From Oasisia sp. SBJ-2009 (taxonomy: Eukaryota; Annelida; Polychaeta; Sabellida; Siboglinidae), in assembly GCA_964017155.1 (NCBI GenBank), contig OZ024857.1, forward strand, positions 34,741,042 through 34,805,041: a DNA stretch of 64,000 nt, written 5' to 3'. This document shows, piece by piece, positions 1 to 13,300 of the stretch. The stretch's first letter is position 1. Each line of letters begins with the position of its first letter. Under the pieces are notes generated by a model, which saw nothing but the letters and a program-made list of their open reading frames with translations, did no database searches and was not told the DNA's origin. A program made the translations under genes and the position numbers.

Positions 1-3000
1 GTGGAGTGCGGAAGTTGGGCGGAGTGCGGATGTTGGTTGGAGTGCGGAAGTTGTTTGGAGTGCGGAGGTTGGGTGGAGTGCGGAGGTTGGATGGAGTGCG
101 AAGGTTGGGTGAAGTGGGGAGGTTGGGTGGAGTAGGGAGTTTGGGTGAAGTGGGGAGGTTGGGTGGAATGGGGATGTTGGGTGAAATGGGGAGGTTGGGT
201 GGAGAGGGGAGTTTGGGCGGGGTGGGGAGGTTGGGTGGAGTGGGGTTGTTGAGGGAGTGGGGAGGTTGGGTGAAGTGGGGAGGTTGGGTGAAGTGGGGAG
301 GTTGCGTGGAGTGAGGAGGTTGGGTGGAGTGGGGAGGTTGGGTGGAGTGCGAAAGTTGTGTGGAGTGCGGAGGTTGGGTGGAGTGCGGAGGTTCGATGGA
401 GTGCGGAAGTTGGGTAGAGTGCGGAAGTTGGGTGGAGTGCGGAGGTTGGATTGAGTGCGTAAGTTGGTTCGAGTGCGGAGGTTGGGTGGCGTGCGGAGGT
501 TGATTGGAATGCGGAGGTTTGGTGAAGTGGGGAGGTTGGGTGGAGTTGGGAGGTTGGGTGAAGTGTGGAGGTTGGGTTGAGTGCGAACTTTGGGTGGAGT
601 GCGGACGTTGGGTGGAGTGGGGAGGTTCGGTGGAGTGGGGAGGTTGGGTGCTCTGGCGAGGTAGGGTGAAGTGTGGAGGTAGGGTGGAGTGATGAGGTTG
701 GGTGGAGTGGGGAGTTTGATTGGAGTACGGAAGTTGGGTGGATTGCGGAAATTGGGTGGAGTGGGGAGGTTGGGTGAAGTAGGGAGGTTGGGTGAAGTGG
801 GGAGGTTGGGTGGGATGGGGAGGTTGGGTGGAGTAGGGAGTTTGGGTGATGTGGGGAGGTTGGGTGGAGTAGGGAGGTTGGGTGAAGTGGGGAGGTTGGG
901 GGAGTGGGGAGGTTGGGTGAAGTAGGGAGGTTGGGTGAAGTGGGGAGTTTGGGTGGAGTGGGGAGGTTGGGTGGAGTGGGGAGTTTGGGTGGAGTGGGGA
1001 GGTTGGGTGATGTGGGGAGGTTGGGTGAAGTGGGGAGGTTGGGTGGAGTGGGGAGGATGGGTGAAGTGGGGAGGTTGGGTGAAGTGGGGAGGTTGGGTGG
1101 AGAGTGGAGGTTGGGTGGAGTGGGGAGGTTCGGTGGAGTGGGGAGGTTGGGTGGAGTGCGGAGGTTGGATTCAGTGCGTAAGTTGGTTCGAGTGCGGAGG
1201 TTGGGTGGCGTGCGGAGGTTGATTGGAATGCGGAGGTTTGGTGAAGTGGGGAGGTTGGGTGGAGTTGGGAGGTTGGGTGAAGTGTGGAGGTTGGGTTGAG
1301 TGCGGAGGTTGGATGGAGTGGGGAGGTTGGGTGGAGTGCGGAAGTTGGGCGGAGTGCGGATGTTGGTTGGAGTGCGGAAGTTGTTTGGAGTGCGGAGGTG
1401 GGTGGAGTGCGGAGGTTGGATGGAGTGGGGAGGTTGGGTGGAGTAGGGAGGTTGGGTGAAGTGGGGAGGTTGGGTGGAGTGGGGATGTTGGGTGAAGTGG
1501 GGAGGTTGGGTGGAGAGGGGAGTTTGGGCGGGGTGGGGAGGTTGGGTGGAGTGGGGTTGTTGGGGGAGTGGGGAGGTTGGGTGAAGTGGGGAGGTTGGGT
1601 GAAGTGGGGAGGTTGCGTGGAGTGAGGAGGTTGCTTGGAGTGGGGAGGTTGGGTGGAGAGTGGAGGTTGGGTGGAGTGGGGAGGTTCGGTGGAGTGGGGA
1701 GGTTGGGTGCTCTGGGGAGGTAGGGTGAAGTGTGGAGGTAGGGTGGAGTGATGAGGTTGGGTGGAGTGGGGAGTTTGATTGGAGTACGGAAGTTGGGTGG
1801 AGTGCGGAAGTTGGGTGGAGTGGGGAGGTTGGGTGAAGTAGAGAGGTTGGGTGAAGTGGGGAGGTTGGGTGGGGTGTGGAGGTTGGGTGGAGTAGGGAGT
1901 TTGGGTGATGTGGGGAGGTTGGGTGAAGTGGGGAGGCTGGGTGGAGTGAGGAGGTTGGGAGGAGGGCGGAGGTTGGGTGAAGTGGGGAGGTTGCTTGGGG
2001 TGGGGAAATTGGGTGGAGTGGGGAGGTTGGGTCGAATGCGGAAGTTGTGTGGAGTGCGGAGGTTGGGTGGAGTGCGGAGGTTGGGTGGAGCGCGGAAGTT
2101 GCGTGGAGTACGGTAGTTAGGTGGTGTGCGGAAGTTGGGTGGAGTGCGGAAGTTGGGCGGAGTGCGGATGTTGGTTGGAGTGCGGAAGTTGTTTGGAGTG
2201 CGGAGGTTGGGTGGAGTGCGGAGGTTGGATGGAGTGCGAAGGTTGGGTGAAGTGGGGAGGTTGGGTGGAGTAGGGAGTTTGGGTGAAGTGGGGAGGTTGG
2301 GTGGAATGGGGATGTTGGGTGAAGTGGGGAGGTTGGGTGGAGAGGGGAGTTTGGGCGGGGTGGGGAGGTTGGGTGGAGTGGGGTTGTTGGGGGAGTGGGG
2401 AGGTTGGGTGAAGTGGGGAGGTTGGGTGAAGTGGGGAGGTTGCGTGGAGTGAGGAGGTTGGGTGGAGTGGGGAGGTTGGGTGGAGTGCGAAAGTTGTGTG
2501 GAGTGCGGAAGTGGGGCGGAGTGCGGATGTTGGTTGGAGTGCGGAAGTTGTTTGGAATGCGGAGTTTGGGTGGAGTGCGGAGGTTGGATGGAGTGCGAAG
2601 TTTGGGTGGAATGGGGATGTTGGGTAAAGTGGGGAGGTTGGGTGGAGAGGGGAGTTTGGGCGGGCTGGGTGGAGTGGGGTTGTTGGGGGAGAAGGGAGGT
2701 TGGGTGAAGTGGGGAGGTTGGGTGGAGTGCGGAGGTTGTGTGGAATGCGGAAGTTGTGTGGAGTGCGGAGGTTGGGTGGAGTGCGGAAGTTGGCTGGAGT
2801 GCTGAGTTTGGGTTGAGTGCAGAGGTTGGTTGGAGTGCGGAAGTTGGGTGGAGTGCGGAAGTTGGGCGGAGTGCGGATGTTGGTTGGAGTGCGGAAGTTG
2901 TTTGGAGTGCGGAGGTGGGTGGAGTGCGGAGGTTGGATGGAGTGGGGAGGTTGGGTGGAGTAGGGAGGTTGGGTGAAGTGGGGAGGTTGGGTGGAGTGGG

Positions 3001-4745
3001 GATGTTGGGTGAAGTGGGGAGGTTGCGTGGAGTGAGGAGGTTGCGTGGAGTGGGGAGGTTGGGTGGAGAGTGGAGGTTGGGTGGAGTGGGGAGGTTCGGT
3101 GGAGTGGGGAGGTTGGGTGCTCTGGGGAGGTAGGGTGAAGTGTGGAGGTAGGGTGGAGTGATGAGGTTGGGTGGAGTGGGGAGTTTGATTGGAGTACGGA
3201 AGTTGGGTGGAGTGCGGAAGTTGGGTGGAGTGGGGAGGTTGGGTGAAGTAGAGAGGTTGGGTGAAGTGGGGAGGTTGGGTGGGGTGGGGAGGTTGGGTGG
3301 AGTAGGGAGTTTGGGTGATGTGGGGAGGTTGGGTGAAATGGGGAGGTTGGGTGGAGTGGGGAGGTTGGGTGGAGTGGGGAGGTTGGGTGCTCTGGGGATG
3401 TTGGGTGAAGTAGGGAGGTTGGGTGGAGTGAGGAGGTTGGGTAGAGTGGGGAGGTTGGGTGACGTGGGGAAGTTGGGTGCAGTGGGGAGGTTGGGTGGAG
3501 GGCGGAGGTTGGGAGGAGGGCGGAGGTTGGGTGAAGTGGGGAGGTTGCTTGGGGTGGGGATATTGGGTGGAGTGGGGAGGTTCGGTGAAGTGGGGAGGTT
3601 GGGTGGAGTGGGGAGGTTGGGTCGAATGCGGAAGTTGTGTGGAGTGCGGAGGTTGGGTGGAGTGCGGAGGTTGGGTGGAGCGCGGAAGTTGCGTGGAGTA
3701 CGGAAGTTGGGTGGTGTGCGGAAGTTGGGTGGATTGCGGAATTTGGCTGGAGTGCTGAGTTTGGGTTGAGTGCAGAGGTTGGGTGGAGTGCGGAAGTTGG
3801 GTGGAGTGCGGAAGTTGGGCGGAGTGCGGATGTTGGTTGGAGTGCGGAAGTTGTTTGGAGTGCGGAGGTTGGGTGGAGTGCGGAGGTTGGATGGAGTGCG
3901 AAGGTTGGGTGAAGTGGGGAGGTTGGGTGGAGTAGGGAGTTTGGGTGAAGTGGGGAGGTTGGGTGGAATGGGGATGTTGGGTGAAATGGGGAGGTTGGGT
4001 GGAGAGGGGAGTTTGGGCGGGGTGGGGAGGTTGGGTGGAGTGGGGTTGTTGGGGGAGTGGGGAGGTTGGGTGAAGTGGGGAGGTTGGGTGAAGTGGGGAG
4101 GTTGCGTGGAGTGAGGAGGTTGGGTGGAGTGGGGAGGTTGGGTGGAGTGCGAAAGTTGTGTGGAGTGCGGAGGTTGGGTGGAGTGCGGAGGTTCGATGGA
4201 GTGCGGAAGTTGGGTGGAGTGCGGAAGTTGGGTGGAGTGCGGAGGTTGGATTGAGTGCGTAAGTTGGTTCGAGTGCGGAGGTTGGGTGGCGTGCGGAGGT
4301 TGATTGGAATGCGGAGGTTTGGTGAAGTGGGGAGGTTGGGTGGAGTTGGGAGGTTGGGTGAAGTGTAGAGGTTGGGTTGAGTGCGAACTTTGGGTGGAGT
4401 GCGGACGTTGGGTGGAGTGGGGAGGTTGGGTGAAGTAGGGAGGTTGGGTGAAGTGGGGAGTTTGGGTGGAGTGGGGAGGTTGGGTGGAGTGGGGAGTTTG
4501 GGTGAAGTGGGGAGTTTGGGTGAAGTGGGGAGGTTGGGTGGAGAGTGGAGGTTGGGTGGAGTGGGGAGGTTCGGTGGAGTGGGGAGGTTGGGTGCTCTGG
4601 CGAGGTAGGGTGATGTGTGGAGGTAGGGTGGAGTGATGAGGTTGGGTGGAGTGGGGAGTTTGATTGGAGTACGGAAGTTGGGTGGAGTGCGGAAATTGGG
4701 TGGAGTGGGGAGGTTGGGTGAAGTAGGGAGGTTGGGTGAAGTGGG
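1..4745 (+). repeat. Older higher-order copy A (partial, cut by the window start)
   Basis: The order of unit variants matches 10314-15130. The offset steps from 10,313 at the left end to 10,457 from about position 690, because this copy lacks eight units (144 bp). It then steps to 10,385 after about 3,330, because this copy carries four more units (72 bp). Both steps are exact multiples of 18. Homology fails after about 4745, where this copy continues with a GTGGCGTGG unit and a GATGTGG unit while the partner goes to a GGGATGGGG unit. The true left end lies outside the window. Confidence 0.85.
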
Positions 4746-7634
4746 GAGGTTGGGTGGCGTGGGGAGGTTGGGTGGAGTAGGGAGTTTGGGTGATGTGGGG
4801 AGGTTGGGCGAAGTGGGGAGGTTGGGTGGAGTGGGGAGGTTGGGTGGAGTGAGGAGGTTGGGTAGTGTGGGGAGGTTGGGTGAAGTGGGGAAGTTGGGTG
4901 CAGTGGGGAGGTTGGGTGGAGGGCGGAGGTTGGGTGGAGGACGGAGGTTGGGTGGAGGGCGGAGGTTGGGTGAAGTGGGGAGGTTGCTTGGGGTGGGAAT
5001 ATTGGGTGGAGTGGGGAGGTTCGGTGAAGTGGGGAGGTTGGGTGGAGTGGGGAGGTTGGGTGGAATGCGGAAGTTGTGTGGAGTGCGGAGGTTGGGTGGA
5101 GTGCGGATGTTGGGTGGAGCGCGGAAGTTGCGTGGAGTACGGAAGTTGGGTGGTGAGCGGAAGTTGGGTGGAGTGCGGAAGTTGGCTGGAGTGCTGAGTT
5201 TGGGTTGAGTGCAGAGGTTGGTTGGAGTGCGGAAGTTGGGTGGAGTGCGGAAGTTGGGCGGAGTGCGGATGTTGGTTGGAGTGCGGAAGTTGTTTGGAGT
5301 GCGGAGGTTGGGTGGAGTGCGGAGGTTGGATGGAGTGCGAAGGTTGGGTGAAGTGAGGAGGTTGGGTGGAGTGGGGAGGTTGGGTGAAGTGGGGAGGTTG
5401 GGTGGAGTGGGGAGGTTGGGTGAAGTGGGGAGGTTGGGGGAGTGGGGAGGTTGGGTGAAGTAGGGAGGTTGGGTGAAGTGGGGAGTTTGGGTGGAGTGGG
5501 GAGGTTGGGTGGAGTGGGGAGTTTGGGTGGAGTGGGGAGGTTGGGTGATGTGGGGAGGTTGGGTGAAGTGGGAGGTTGGGTGGAGTGGGGAGGATGGGTG
5601 AAGTGGGGAGGTTGGGTGGAGAGTGGAGGTTGGGTGGAGTGGGGAGGTTCGGTGGAGTGGGGAGGTTGGGTGCTCTGGGGAGGTAGGGTGAAGTGTGGAG
5701 GTAGGGTGGAGTGCGGAGGTTGGGTGGAGCGCGGAAGTTGCGTGGAGTGCGGAAGTTGGCTGGAGTGCTGAGTTTGGGTTGAGTGCAGAGGTTGGGTGGA
5801 GTGCGGAAGTTGGGTGGAGTGCGGAAGTTGGGCGGAGTGCGGATGTTGGTTGGAGTGCGGAAGTTGTTTGGAGTGCGGAGGTGGGTGGAGTGCGGAGGTT
5901 GGATGGAGTGGGGAGGTTGCGTGGAGTAGGGAGGTTGGGTGCTCTTGCGAGGTAGGGTGAAGTGTGGATGTAGGGTGGAGTGATGAGGTTGGGTGGAGTG
6001 GGGAGTTTGATTAGAGTCCGGAAGTTGGGTGGAGTGCGGAAGTTGGGTGGAGTGGGGAGGTTGGGTGAAGTAGAGAGGTTGGGTGAAGTGGGGAGGTTGG
6101 GTGGGGTGGGGAGGTTGGGTGGAGTAGGGAGTTTGGGTGATGTGGGGAGGTTGGGTGAAGTGGGGAGGTTGGATGGAGTGGGGAGGTTGGTTGGAGTGGG
6201 ATGTTGGGTGCTCTGGGGATGTTGGGTGAAGTAGGGAGGTTGGGTGGAGTGAGGAGGTTGGGTAGTGTGGGGAGGTTGGGTGAAGTGGGGAAGTTGGGTG
6301 CAGTGGGGAGGTTGGGTGGAGGGAGGAGGTTGGGTGGAAGGCGGAGGTTGGGTGAAGTGGGGAGGTTGGGTAGTGTGGGGAGGTTGGGTGAAGTGGGGAA
6401 GTTGGGTGCAGTGGGGAGGTTGGGTGGAGGGCGGAGGTTGGGTGGAGGGCGGAGGTTGGGTGAAGTGGGGAGGTTGCTTGGGGTGGGAATATTGGGTGGA
6501 GTGGGGAGGTTGGGTGAAGTGGGGAGGTTGGGTGGAGTGCGGAGGTTGTGTGGAATGCGGAAGTTGTGTGGAGTGCGGAGGTTGGGTGGAGTGCGGAAGT
6601 TGGCTGGAGTGCTGAGTTTGGGTTGAGTGCAGAGGTTGGTTGGAGTGCGGAAGTTGGGTGGAGTGCGGAAGTTGGGCGGAGTGCGGATGTTGGTTGGAGT
6701 GCGGAAGTTGTTTGGAGTGCGGAGGTTGGGTGGAGTGCGGAGGTTGGATGGAGTGCGAAGGTTGGGTGAAGTGGGGAGGTTGGGTGGAGTAGGGAGGTTG
6801 GGTGAAGTGGGGAGGTTGGGGGAGTGGGGAGGTTGGGTGAAGTAGGGAGGTTGGGTGAAGTGGGGAGTTTGGGTGGAGTGGGGAGGTTGGGTGGAGTGGG
6901 GAGTTTGGGTGGAGTGGGGAGGTTGGGTGATGTGGGGAGGTTGGGTGAAGTGGGGAGGTTGGGTGGAGTGGGGAGGATGGGTGAAGTGGGGAGGTTGGGT
7001 GAAGTGGGGAGGTTGGGTGGAGAGTGGAGGTTGGGTGGAGTGGGGAGGTTCGGTGGAGTGGGGAGGTTGGGTGGAGCGCGGAAGTTGCGTGGAGTACGGA
7101 AGTTGGGTGGTGTGCGGAAGTTGGGTGGAGTGCGGAAGTTGGCTGGAGTGCTGAGTTTGGGTTGAGTGCAGAGGTTGGGTGGAGTGCGGAAGTTGGGTGG
7201 AGTGCGGAAGTTGGGCGGAGTGCGGATGTTGGTTGGAGTGCGGAAGTTGTTTGGAGTGCGGAGGTGGGTGGAGTGCGGAGGTTGGATGGAGTGGGGAGGT
7301 TGGGTGGAGTAGGGAGGTTGGGTGAAGTGGGGAGGTTGGGTGGAGTGGGGATGTTGGGTGAAGTGGGGAGGTTGGGTGGAGAGGGGAGTTTGGGCGGGGT
7401 GGGGAGGTTGGGTGGAGTGGGGTTGTTGGGGGAGTGGGGAGGTTGGGTGAAGTGGGGAGGTTGGGTGAAGTGGGGAGGTTGCGTGGAGTGAGGAGGTTGC
7501 TTGGAGTGGGGAGGTTGGGTGGAGAGTGGAGGTTGGGTGGAGTGGGGAGGTTCGGTGGAGTGGGGAGGTTGGGTGCTCTGGGGAGGTAGGGTGAAGTGTG
7601 GAGGTAGGGTGGAGTGATGAGGTTGGGTGGAGTG
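2310..7634 (+). repeat. Segment homologous to the first half of the 10.66-kb repeat
   Basis: The variant order matches about 15829-21100. The offset is 13,519 at the left end and 13,555 to 13,574 in the middle. It is 13,466 after about 6370, where this segment carries six additional units (108 bp). Homology ends sharply at 7634 against 21100: here the next unit is TGCGGAGG, there it is TGGGGAGTTTG. This segment therefore supplied, or shares ancestry with, about half of each large copy. The extra T seen at about 18412 is absent here. Confidence 0.8.
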
Positions 7635-10313
7635 CGGAGGTTGTGTGGAATGCGGAAGTTGTGTGGAGTGCGGAGGTTGGGTGGAGTGCGGAAGTTGGCT
7701 GGAGTGCTGAGTTTGGGTTGAGTGCAGAGGTTGGTTGGAGTGCGGAAGTTGGGTGGAGTGCGGAAGTTGGGCGGAGTGCGGATGTTGGTTGGAGTGCGGA
7801 AGTTGTTTGGAGTGCGGAGGTGGGTGGAGTGCGGAGGTTGGATGGATTGGGGAGGTTGGGTGGAGTAGGGAGGTTGGGTGAAGTGGGGAGGTTGGGTGGA
7901 GTGGGGATGTTGGGTGAAGTGGGGAGGTTTGGTGGAGAGGGGAGTTTGGGCGGGGTGGGGAGGTTGGGTGAAGTGGGGAGGTTGCGTGGAGTGAGGAGGT
8001 TGCGTGGAGTGGGGAGGTTGGGTGGAGTACGGAAGTTGGGTGGAGTGCGGAAGTTGGGTGGAGTGGGGAGGTTGGGTGAAGTAGAGAGGTTGGGTGAAGT
8101 GGGGAGGTTGGGTGGGGTGGGGAGGTTGGGTGGAGTAGGGAGTTTGGGTGATGTGGGGAGGTTGGGTGAAATGGGGAGGTTGGGTGGAGTGGGGAGGTTG
8201 GGTGGAGTGGGGAGGTTGGGTGCTCTGGGGATGTTGGGTGAAGTAGGGAGGTTGGGTGGAGTGAGGAGGTTGGGTAGAGTGGGGAGGTTGGGTGACGTGG
8301 GGAAGTTGGGTGCAGTGGGGAGGTTGGGTGGAGGGCGGAGGTTGGGAGGAGGGCGGAGGTTGGGTGAAGTGGGGAGGTTGCTTGGGGTGGGGATATTGGG
8401 TGGAGTGGGGAGGTTCGGTGAAGTGGGGAGGTTGGGTGGAGTGGGGAGGTTGGGTCGAATGCGGAAGTTGAGTGGAGTGCGGAGGTTGGGTGGAGTGCGG
8501 AGGTTGGGTGGAGCGCGGAAGTTGCGCGGAGTACGGAAGTTGGGTGGTGTGCGGAAGTTGGGTGGATTGCGGAAGTTGGCTGGAGTGCTGAGTTTGGGTT
8601 GAGTGCAGAGGTTGGGTGGAGTGCGGAAGTTGGGTGGAGTGCGGAAGTTGGGCGGAGTGCGGATGTTGGTTGGAGTGCGGAAGTTGTTTGGAGTGCGGAG
8701 GTTGGGTGGAGTGCGGAGGTTGGATGGAGTGCGAAGGTTGGGTGAAGTGGGGAGGTTGGGTGGAGTAGGGAGTTTGGGTGAAGTGGGGAGGTTGGGTGGA
8801 ATGGGGATGTTGGGTGAAGTGGGGAGGTTGGGTGGAGAGGGGAGTTTGGGCGGGGTGGGGAGGTTGGGTGGAGTGGGGTTGTTGGGGGAGTGGGGAGGTT
8901 GGGTGAAGTGGGGAGGTTGGGTGAAGTGGGGAGGTTGCGTGGAGTGAGGAGGTTGCGTGGAGTGAGGAGGTTGGGCGGAGTGCGGATGTTGGTTGGAGTG
9001 CGGAAGTTGTTTGGAATGCGGAGGTTGGGTGGAGTGCGGAGGTTGGATGGAGTGCGAAGGTTGGGTGGAATGGGGATGTTGGGTAAAGTGGGGAGGTTGG
9101 GTGGAGAGGGGAGTTTGGGCGGGCTGGGTGGAGTGGGGTTGTTGGGGGAGAAGGGAGGTTGGGTGAAGTGGGGAGGTTGGGTGGAGTGCGGAGGTTGTGT
9201 GGAATGCGGAAGTTGTGTGGAGTGCGGAGGTTGGGTGGAGTGCGGAAGTTGGCTGGAGTGCTGAGTTTGGGTTGAGTGCAGAGGTTGGTTGGAGTGCGGA
9301 AGTTGGGTGGAGTGCGGAAGTTGGGCGGAGTGCGGATGTTGGTTGGAGTGCGGAAGTTGTTTGGAGTGCGGAGGTGGGTGGAGTGCGGAGGTTGGATGGA
9401 GTGGGGAGGTTGGGTGGAGTAGGGAGGTTGGGTGAAGTGGGGAGGTTGGGTGGAGTGGGGATGTTGGGTGAAGTGGGGAGGTTTGGTGGAGAGGGGAGTT
9501 TGGGCGGGGTGGGGAGGTTGGGTGAAGTGGGGAGGTTGCGTGGAGTGAGGAGGTTGCGTGGAGTGGGGAGGTTGGGTGGAGAGTGGAGGTTGGGTGGAGT
9601 GGGGAGGTTCGGTGGAGTGGGGAGGTTGGGTGCTCTGGGGAGGTAGGGTGAAGTGTGGAGGTAGGGTGGAGTGATGAGGTTGGGTGGAGTGGGGAGTTTG
9701 ATTGGAGTACGGAAGTTGGGTGGAGTGCGGAAGTTGGGTGGAGTGGGGAGGTTGGGTGAAGTAGAGAGGTTGGGTGAAGTGGGGAGGTTGGGTGGGGTGG
9801 GGAGGTTGGGTGGAGTAGGGAGTTTGGGTGATGTGGGGAGGTTGGGTGAAATGGGGAGGTTGGGTGGAGTGGGGAGGTTGGGTGGAGTGGGGAGGTTGGG
9901 TGCTCTGGGGATGTTGGGTGAAGTAGGGAGGTTGGGTGGAGTGAGGAAGTTGGGTAGAGTGGGGAGGTTGGGTGACGTGGGGAAGTTGGGTGCAGTGGGG
10001 AGGTTGGGTGGAGGGCGGAGGTTGGGAGGAGGGCGGAGGTTGGGTGAAGTGGGGAGGTTGCTTGGGGTGGGGATATTGGGTGGAGTGGGGAGGTTCGGTG
10101 AAGTTGGGAGGTTGGGTGGAGTGGGGAGGTTGGGTCGAATGCGGAAGTTGTGTGGAGTGCGGAGGTTGGGTGGAGTGCGGAGGTTGGGTGGAGCGCGGAA
10201 GTTGCGTGGAGTACGGAAGTTGGGTGGTGTGCGGAAGTTGGGTGGATTGCGGAAGTTGGCTGGAGTGCTGAGTTTGGGTTGAGTGGAGAGGTTGGGTGGA
10301 GTGCGGAAGTTGG

Positions 10314-13300
10314 GTGGAGTGCGGAAGTTGGGCGGAGTGCGGATGTTGGTTGGAGTGCGGAAGTTGTTTGGAGTGCGGAGGTTGGGTGGAGTGCGGAGGT
10401 TGGATGGAGTGCGAAGGTTGGGTGAAGTGGGGAGGTTGGGTGGAGTAGGGAGTTTGGGTGAAGTGGGGAGGTTGGGTGGAATGGGGATGTTGGGTGAAAT
10501 GGGGAGGTTGGGTGGAGAGGGGAGTTTGGGCGGGGTGGGGAGGTTGGGTGGAGTGGGGTTGTTGAGGGAGTGGGGAGGTTGGGTGAAGTGGGGAGGTTGG
10601 GTGAAGTGGGGAGGTTGCGTGGAGTGAGGAGGTTGGGTGGAGTGGGGAGGTTGGGTGGAGTGCGAAAGTTGTGTGGAGTGCGGAGGTTGGGTGGAGTGCG
10701 GAGGTTCGATGGAGTGCGGAAGTTGGGTAGAGTGCGGAAGTTGGGTGGAGTGCGGAGGTTGGATTGAGTGCGTAAGTTGGTTCGAGTGCGGAGGTTGGGT
10801 GGCGTGCGGAGGTTGATTGGAATGCGGAGGTTTGGTGAAGTGGGGAGGTTGGGTGGAGTTGGGAGGTTGGGTGAAGTGTGGAGGTTGGGTTGAGTGCGAA
10901 CTTTGGGTGGAGTGCGGACGTTGGGTGGAGTGGGGAGGTTGGGTGAAGTAGGGAGGTTGGGTGAAGTGGGGAGTTTGGGTGGAGTGGGGAGGTTGGGTGG
11001 AGTGGGGAGTTTGGGTGAAGTGGGGAGTTTGGGTGAAGTGGGGAGGTTGGGTGGAGAGTGGAGGTTGGGTGGAGTGGGGAGGTTCGGTGGAGTGGGGAGG
11101 TTGGGTGCTCTGGCGAGGTAGGGTGAAGTGTGGAGGTAGGGTGGAGTGATGAGGTTGGGTGGAGTGGGGAGTTTGATTGGAGTACGGAAGTTGGGTGGAT
11201 TGCGGAAATTGGGTGGAGTGGGGAGGTTGGGTGAAGTAGGGAGGTTGGGTGAAGTGGGGAGGTTGGGTGGGATGGGGAGGTTGGGTGGAGTAGGGAGTTT
11301 GGGTGATGTGGGGAGGTTGGGTGGAGTAGGGAGGTTGGGTGAAGTGGGGAGGTTGGGGGAGTGGGGAGGTTGGGTGAAGTAGGGAGGTTGGGTGAAGTGG
11401 GGAGTTTGGGTGGAGTGGGGAGGTTGGGTGGAGTGGGGAGTTTGGGTGGAGTGGGGAGGTTGGGTGATGTGGGGAGGTTGGGTGAAGTGGGGAGGTTGGG
11501 TGGAGTGGGGAGGATGGGTGAAGTGGGGAGGTTGGGTGAAGTGGGGAGGTTGGGTGGAGAGTGGAGGTTGGGTGGAGTGGGGAGGTTCGGTGGAGTGGGG
11601 AGGTTGGGTGGAGTGCGGAGGTTGGATTCAGTGCGTAAGTTGGTTCGAGTGCGGAGGTTGGGTGGCGTGCGGAGGTTGATTGGAATGCGGAGGTTTGGTG
11701 AAGTGGGGAGGTTGGGTGGAGTTGGGAGGTTGGGTGAAGTGTGGAGGTTGGGTTGAGTGCGGAGGTTGGATGGAGTGGGGAGGTTGGGTGGAGTGCGGAA
11801 GTTGGGCGGAGTGCGGATGTTGGTTGGAGTGCGGAAGTTGTTTGGAGTGCGGAGGTGGGTGGAGTGCGGAGGTTGGATGGAGTGGGGAGGTTGGGTGGAG
11901 TAGGGAGGTTGGGTGAAGTGGGGAGGTTGGGTGGAGTGGGGATGTTGGGTGAAGTGGGGAGGTTGGGTGGAGAGGGGAGTTTGGGCGGGGTGGGGAGGTT
12001 GGGTGGAGTGGGGTTGTTGGGGGAGTGGGGAGGTTGGGTGAAGTGGGGAGGTTGGGTGAAGTGGGGAGGTTGCGTGGAGTGAGGAGGTTGCTTGGAGTGG
12101 GGAGGTTGGGTGGAGAGTGGAGGTTGGGTGGAGTGGGGAGGTTCGGTGGAGTGGGGAGGTTGGGTGCTCTGGGGAGGTAGGGTGAAGTGTGGAGGTAGGG
12201 TGGAGTGATGAGGTTGGGTGGAGTGGGGAGTTTGATTGGAGTACGGAAGTTGGGTGGAGTGCGGAAGTTGGGTGGAGTGGGGAGGTTGGGTGAAGTAGAG
12301 AGGTTGGGTGAAGTGGGGAGGTTGGGTGGGGTGTGGAGGTTGGGTGGAGTAGGGAGTTTGGGTGATGTGGGGAGGTTGGGTGAAGTGGGGAGGCTGGGTG
12401 GAGTGAGGAGGTTGGGAGGAGGGCGGAGGTTGGGTGAAGTGGGGAGGTTGCTTGGGGTGGGGAAATTGGGTGGAGTGGGGAGGTTGGGTCGAATGCGGAA
12501 GTTGTGTGGAGTGCGGAGATTGGGTGGAGTGCGGAGGTTGGGTGGAGCGCGGAAGTTGCGTGGAGTACGGTAGTTAGGTGGTGTGCGGAAGTTGGGTGGA
12601 GTGCGGAAGTTGGGCGGAGTGCGGATGTTGGTTGGAGTGCGGAAGTTGTTTGGAGTGCGGAGGTTGGGTGGAGTGCGGAGGTTGGATGGAGTGCGAAGGT
12701 TGGGTGAAGTGGGGAGGTTGGGTGGAGTAGGGAGTTTGGGTGAAGTGGGGAGGTTGGGTGGAATGGGGATGTTGGGTGAAGTGGGGAGGTTGGGTGGAGA
12801 GGGGAGTTTGGGCGGGGTGGGGAGGTTGGGTGGAGTGGGGTTGTTGGGGGAGTGGGGAGGTTGGGTGAAGTGGGGAGGTTGGGTGAAGTGGGGAGGTTGC
12901 GTGGAGTGAGGAGGTTGGGTGGAGTGGGGAGGTTGGGTGGAGTGCGAAAGTTGTGTGGAGTGCGGAAGTGGGGCGGAGTGCGGATGTTGGTTGGAGTGCG
13001 GAAGTTGTTTGGAATGCGGAGTTTGGGTGGAGTGCGGAGGTTGGATGGAGTGCGAAGTTTGGGTGGAATGGGGATGTTGGGTAAAGTGGGGAGGTTGGGT
13101 GGAGAGGGGAGTTTGGGCGGGCTGGGTGGAGTGGGGTTGTTGGGGGAGAAGGGAGGTTGGGTGAAGTGGGGAGGTTGGGTGGAGTGCGGAGGTTGTGTGG
13201 AATGCGGAAGTTGTGTGGAGTGCGGAGGTTGGGTGGAGTGCGGAAGTTGGCTGGAGTGCTGAGTTTGGGTTGAGTGCAGAGGTTGGTTGGAGTGCGGAAG

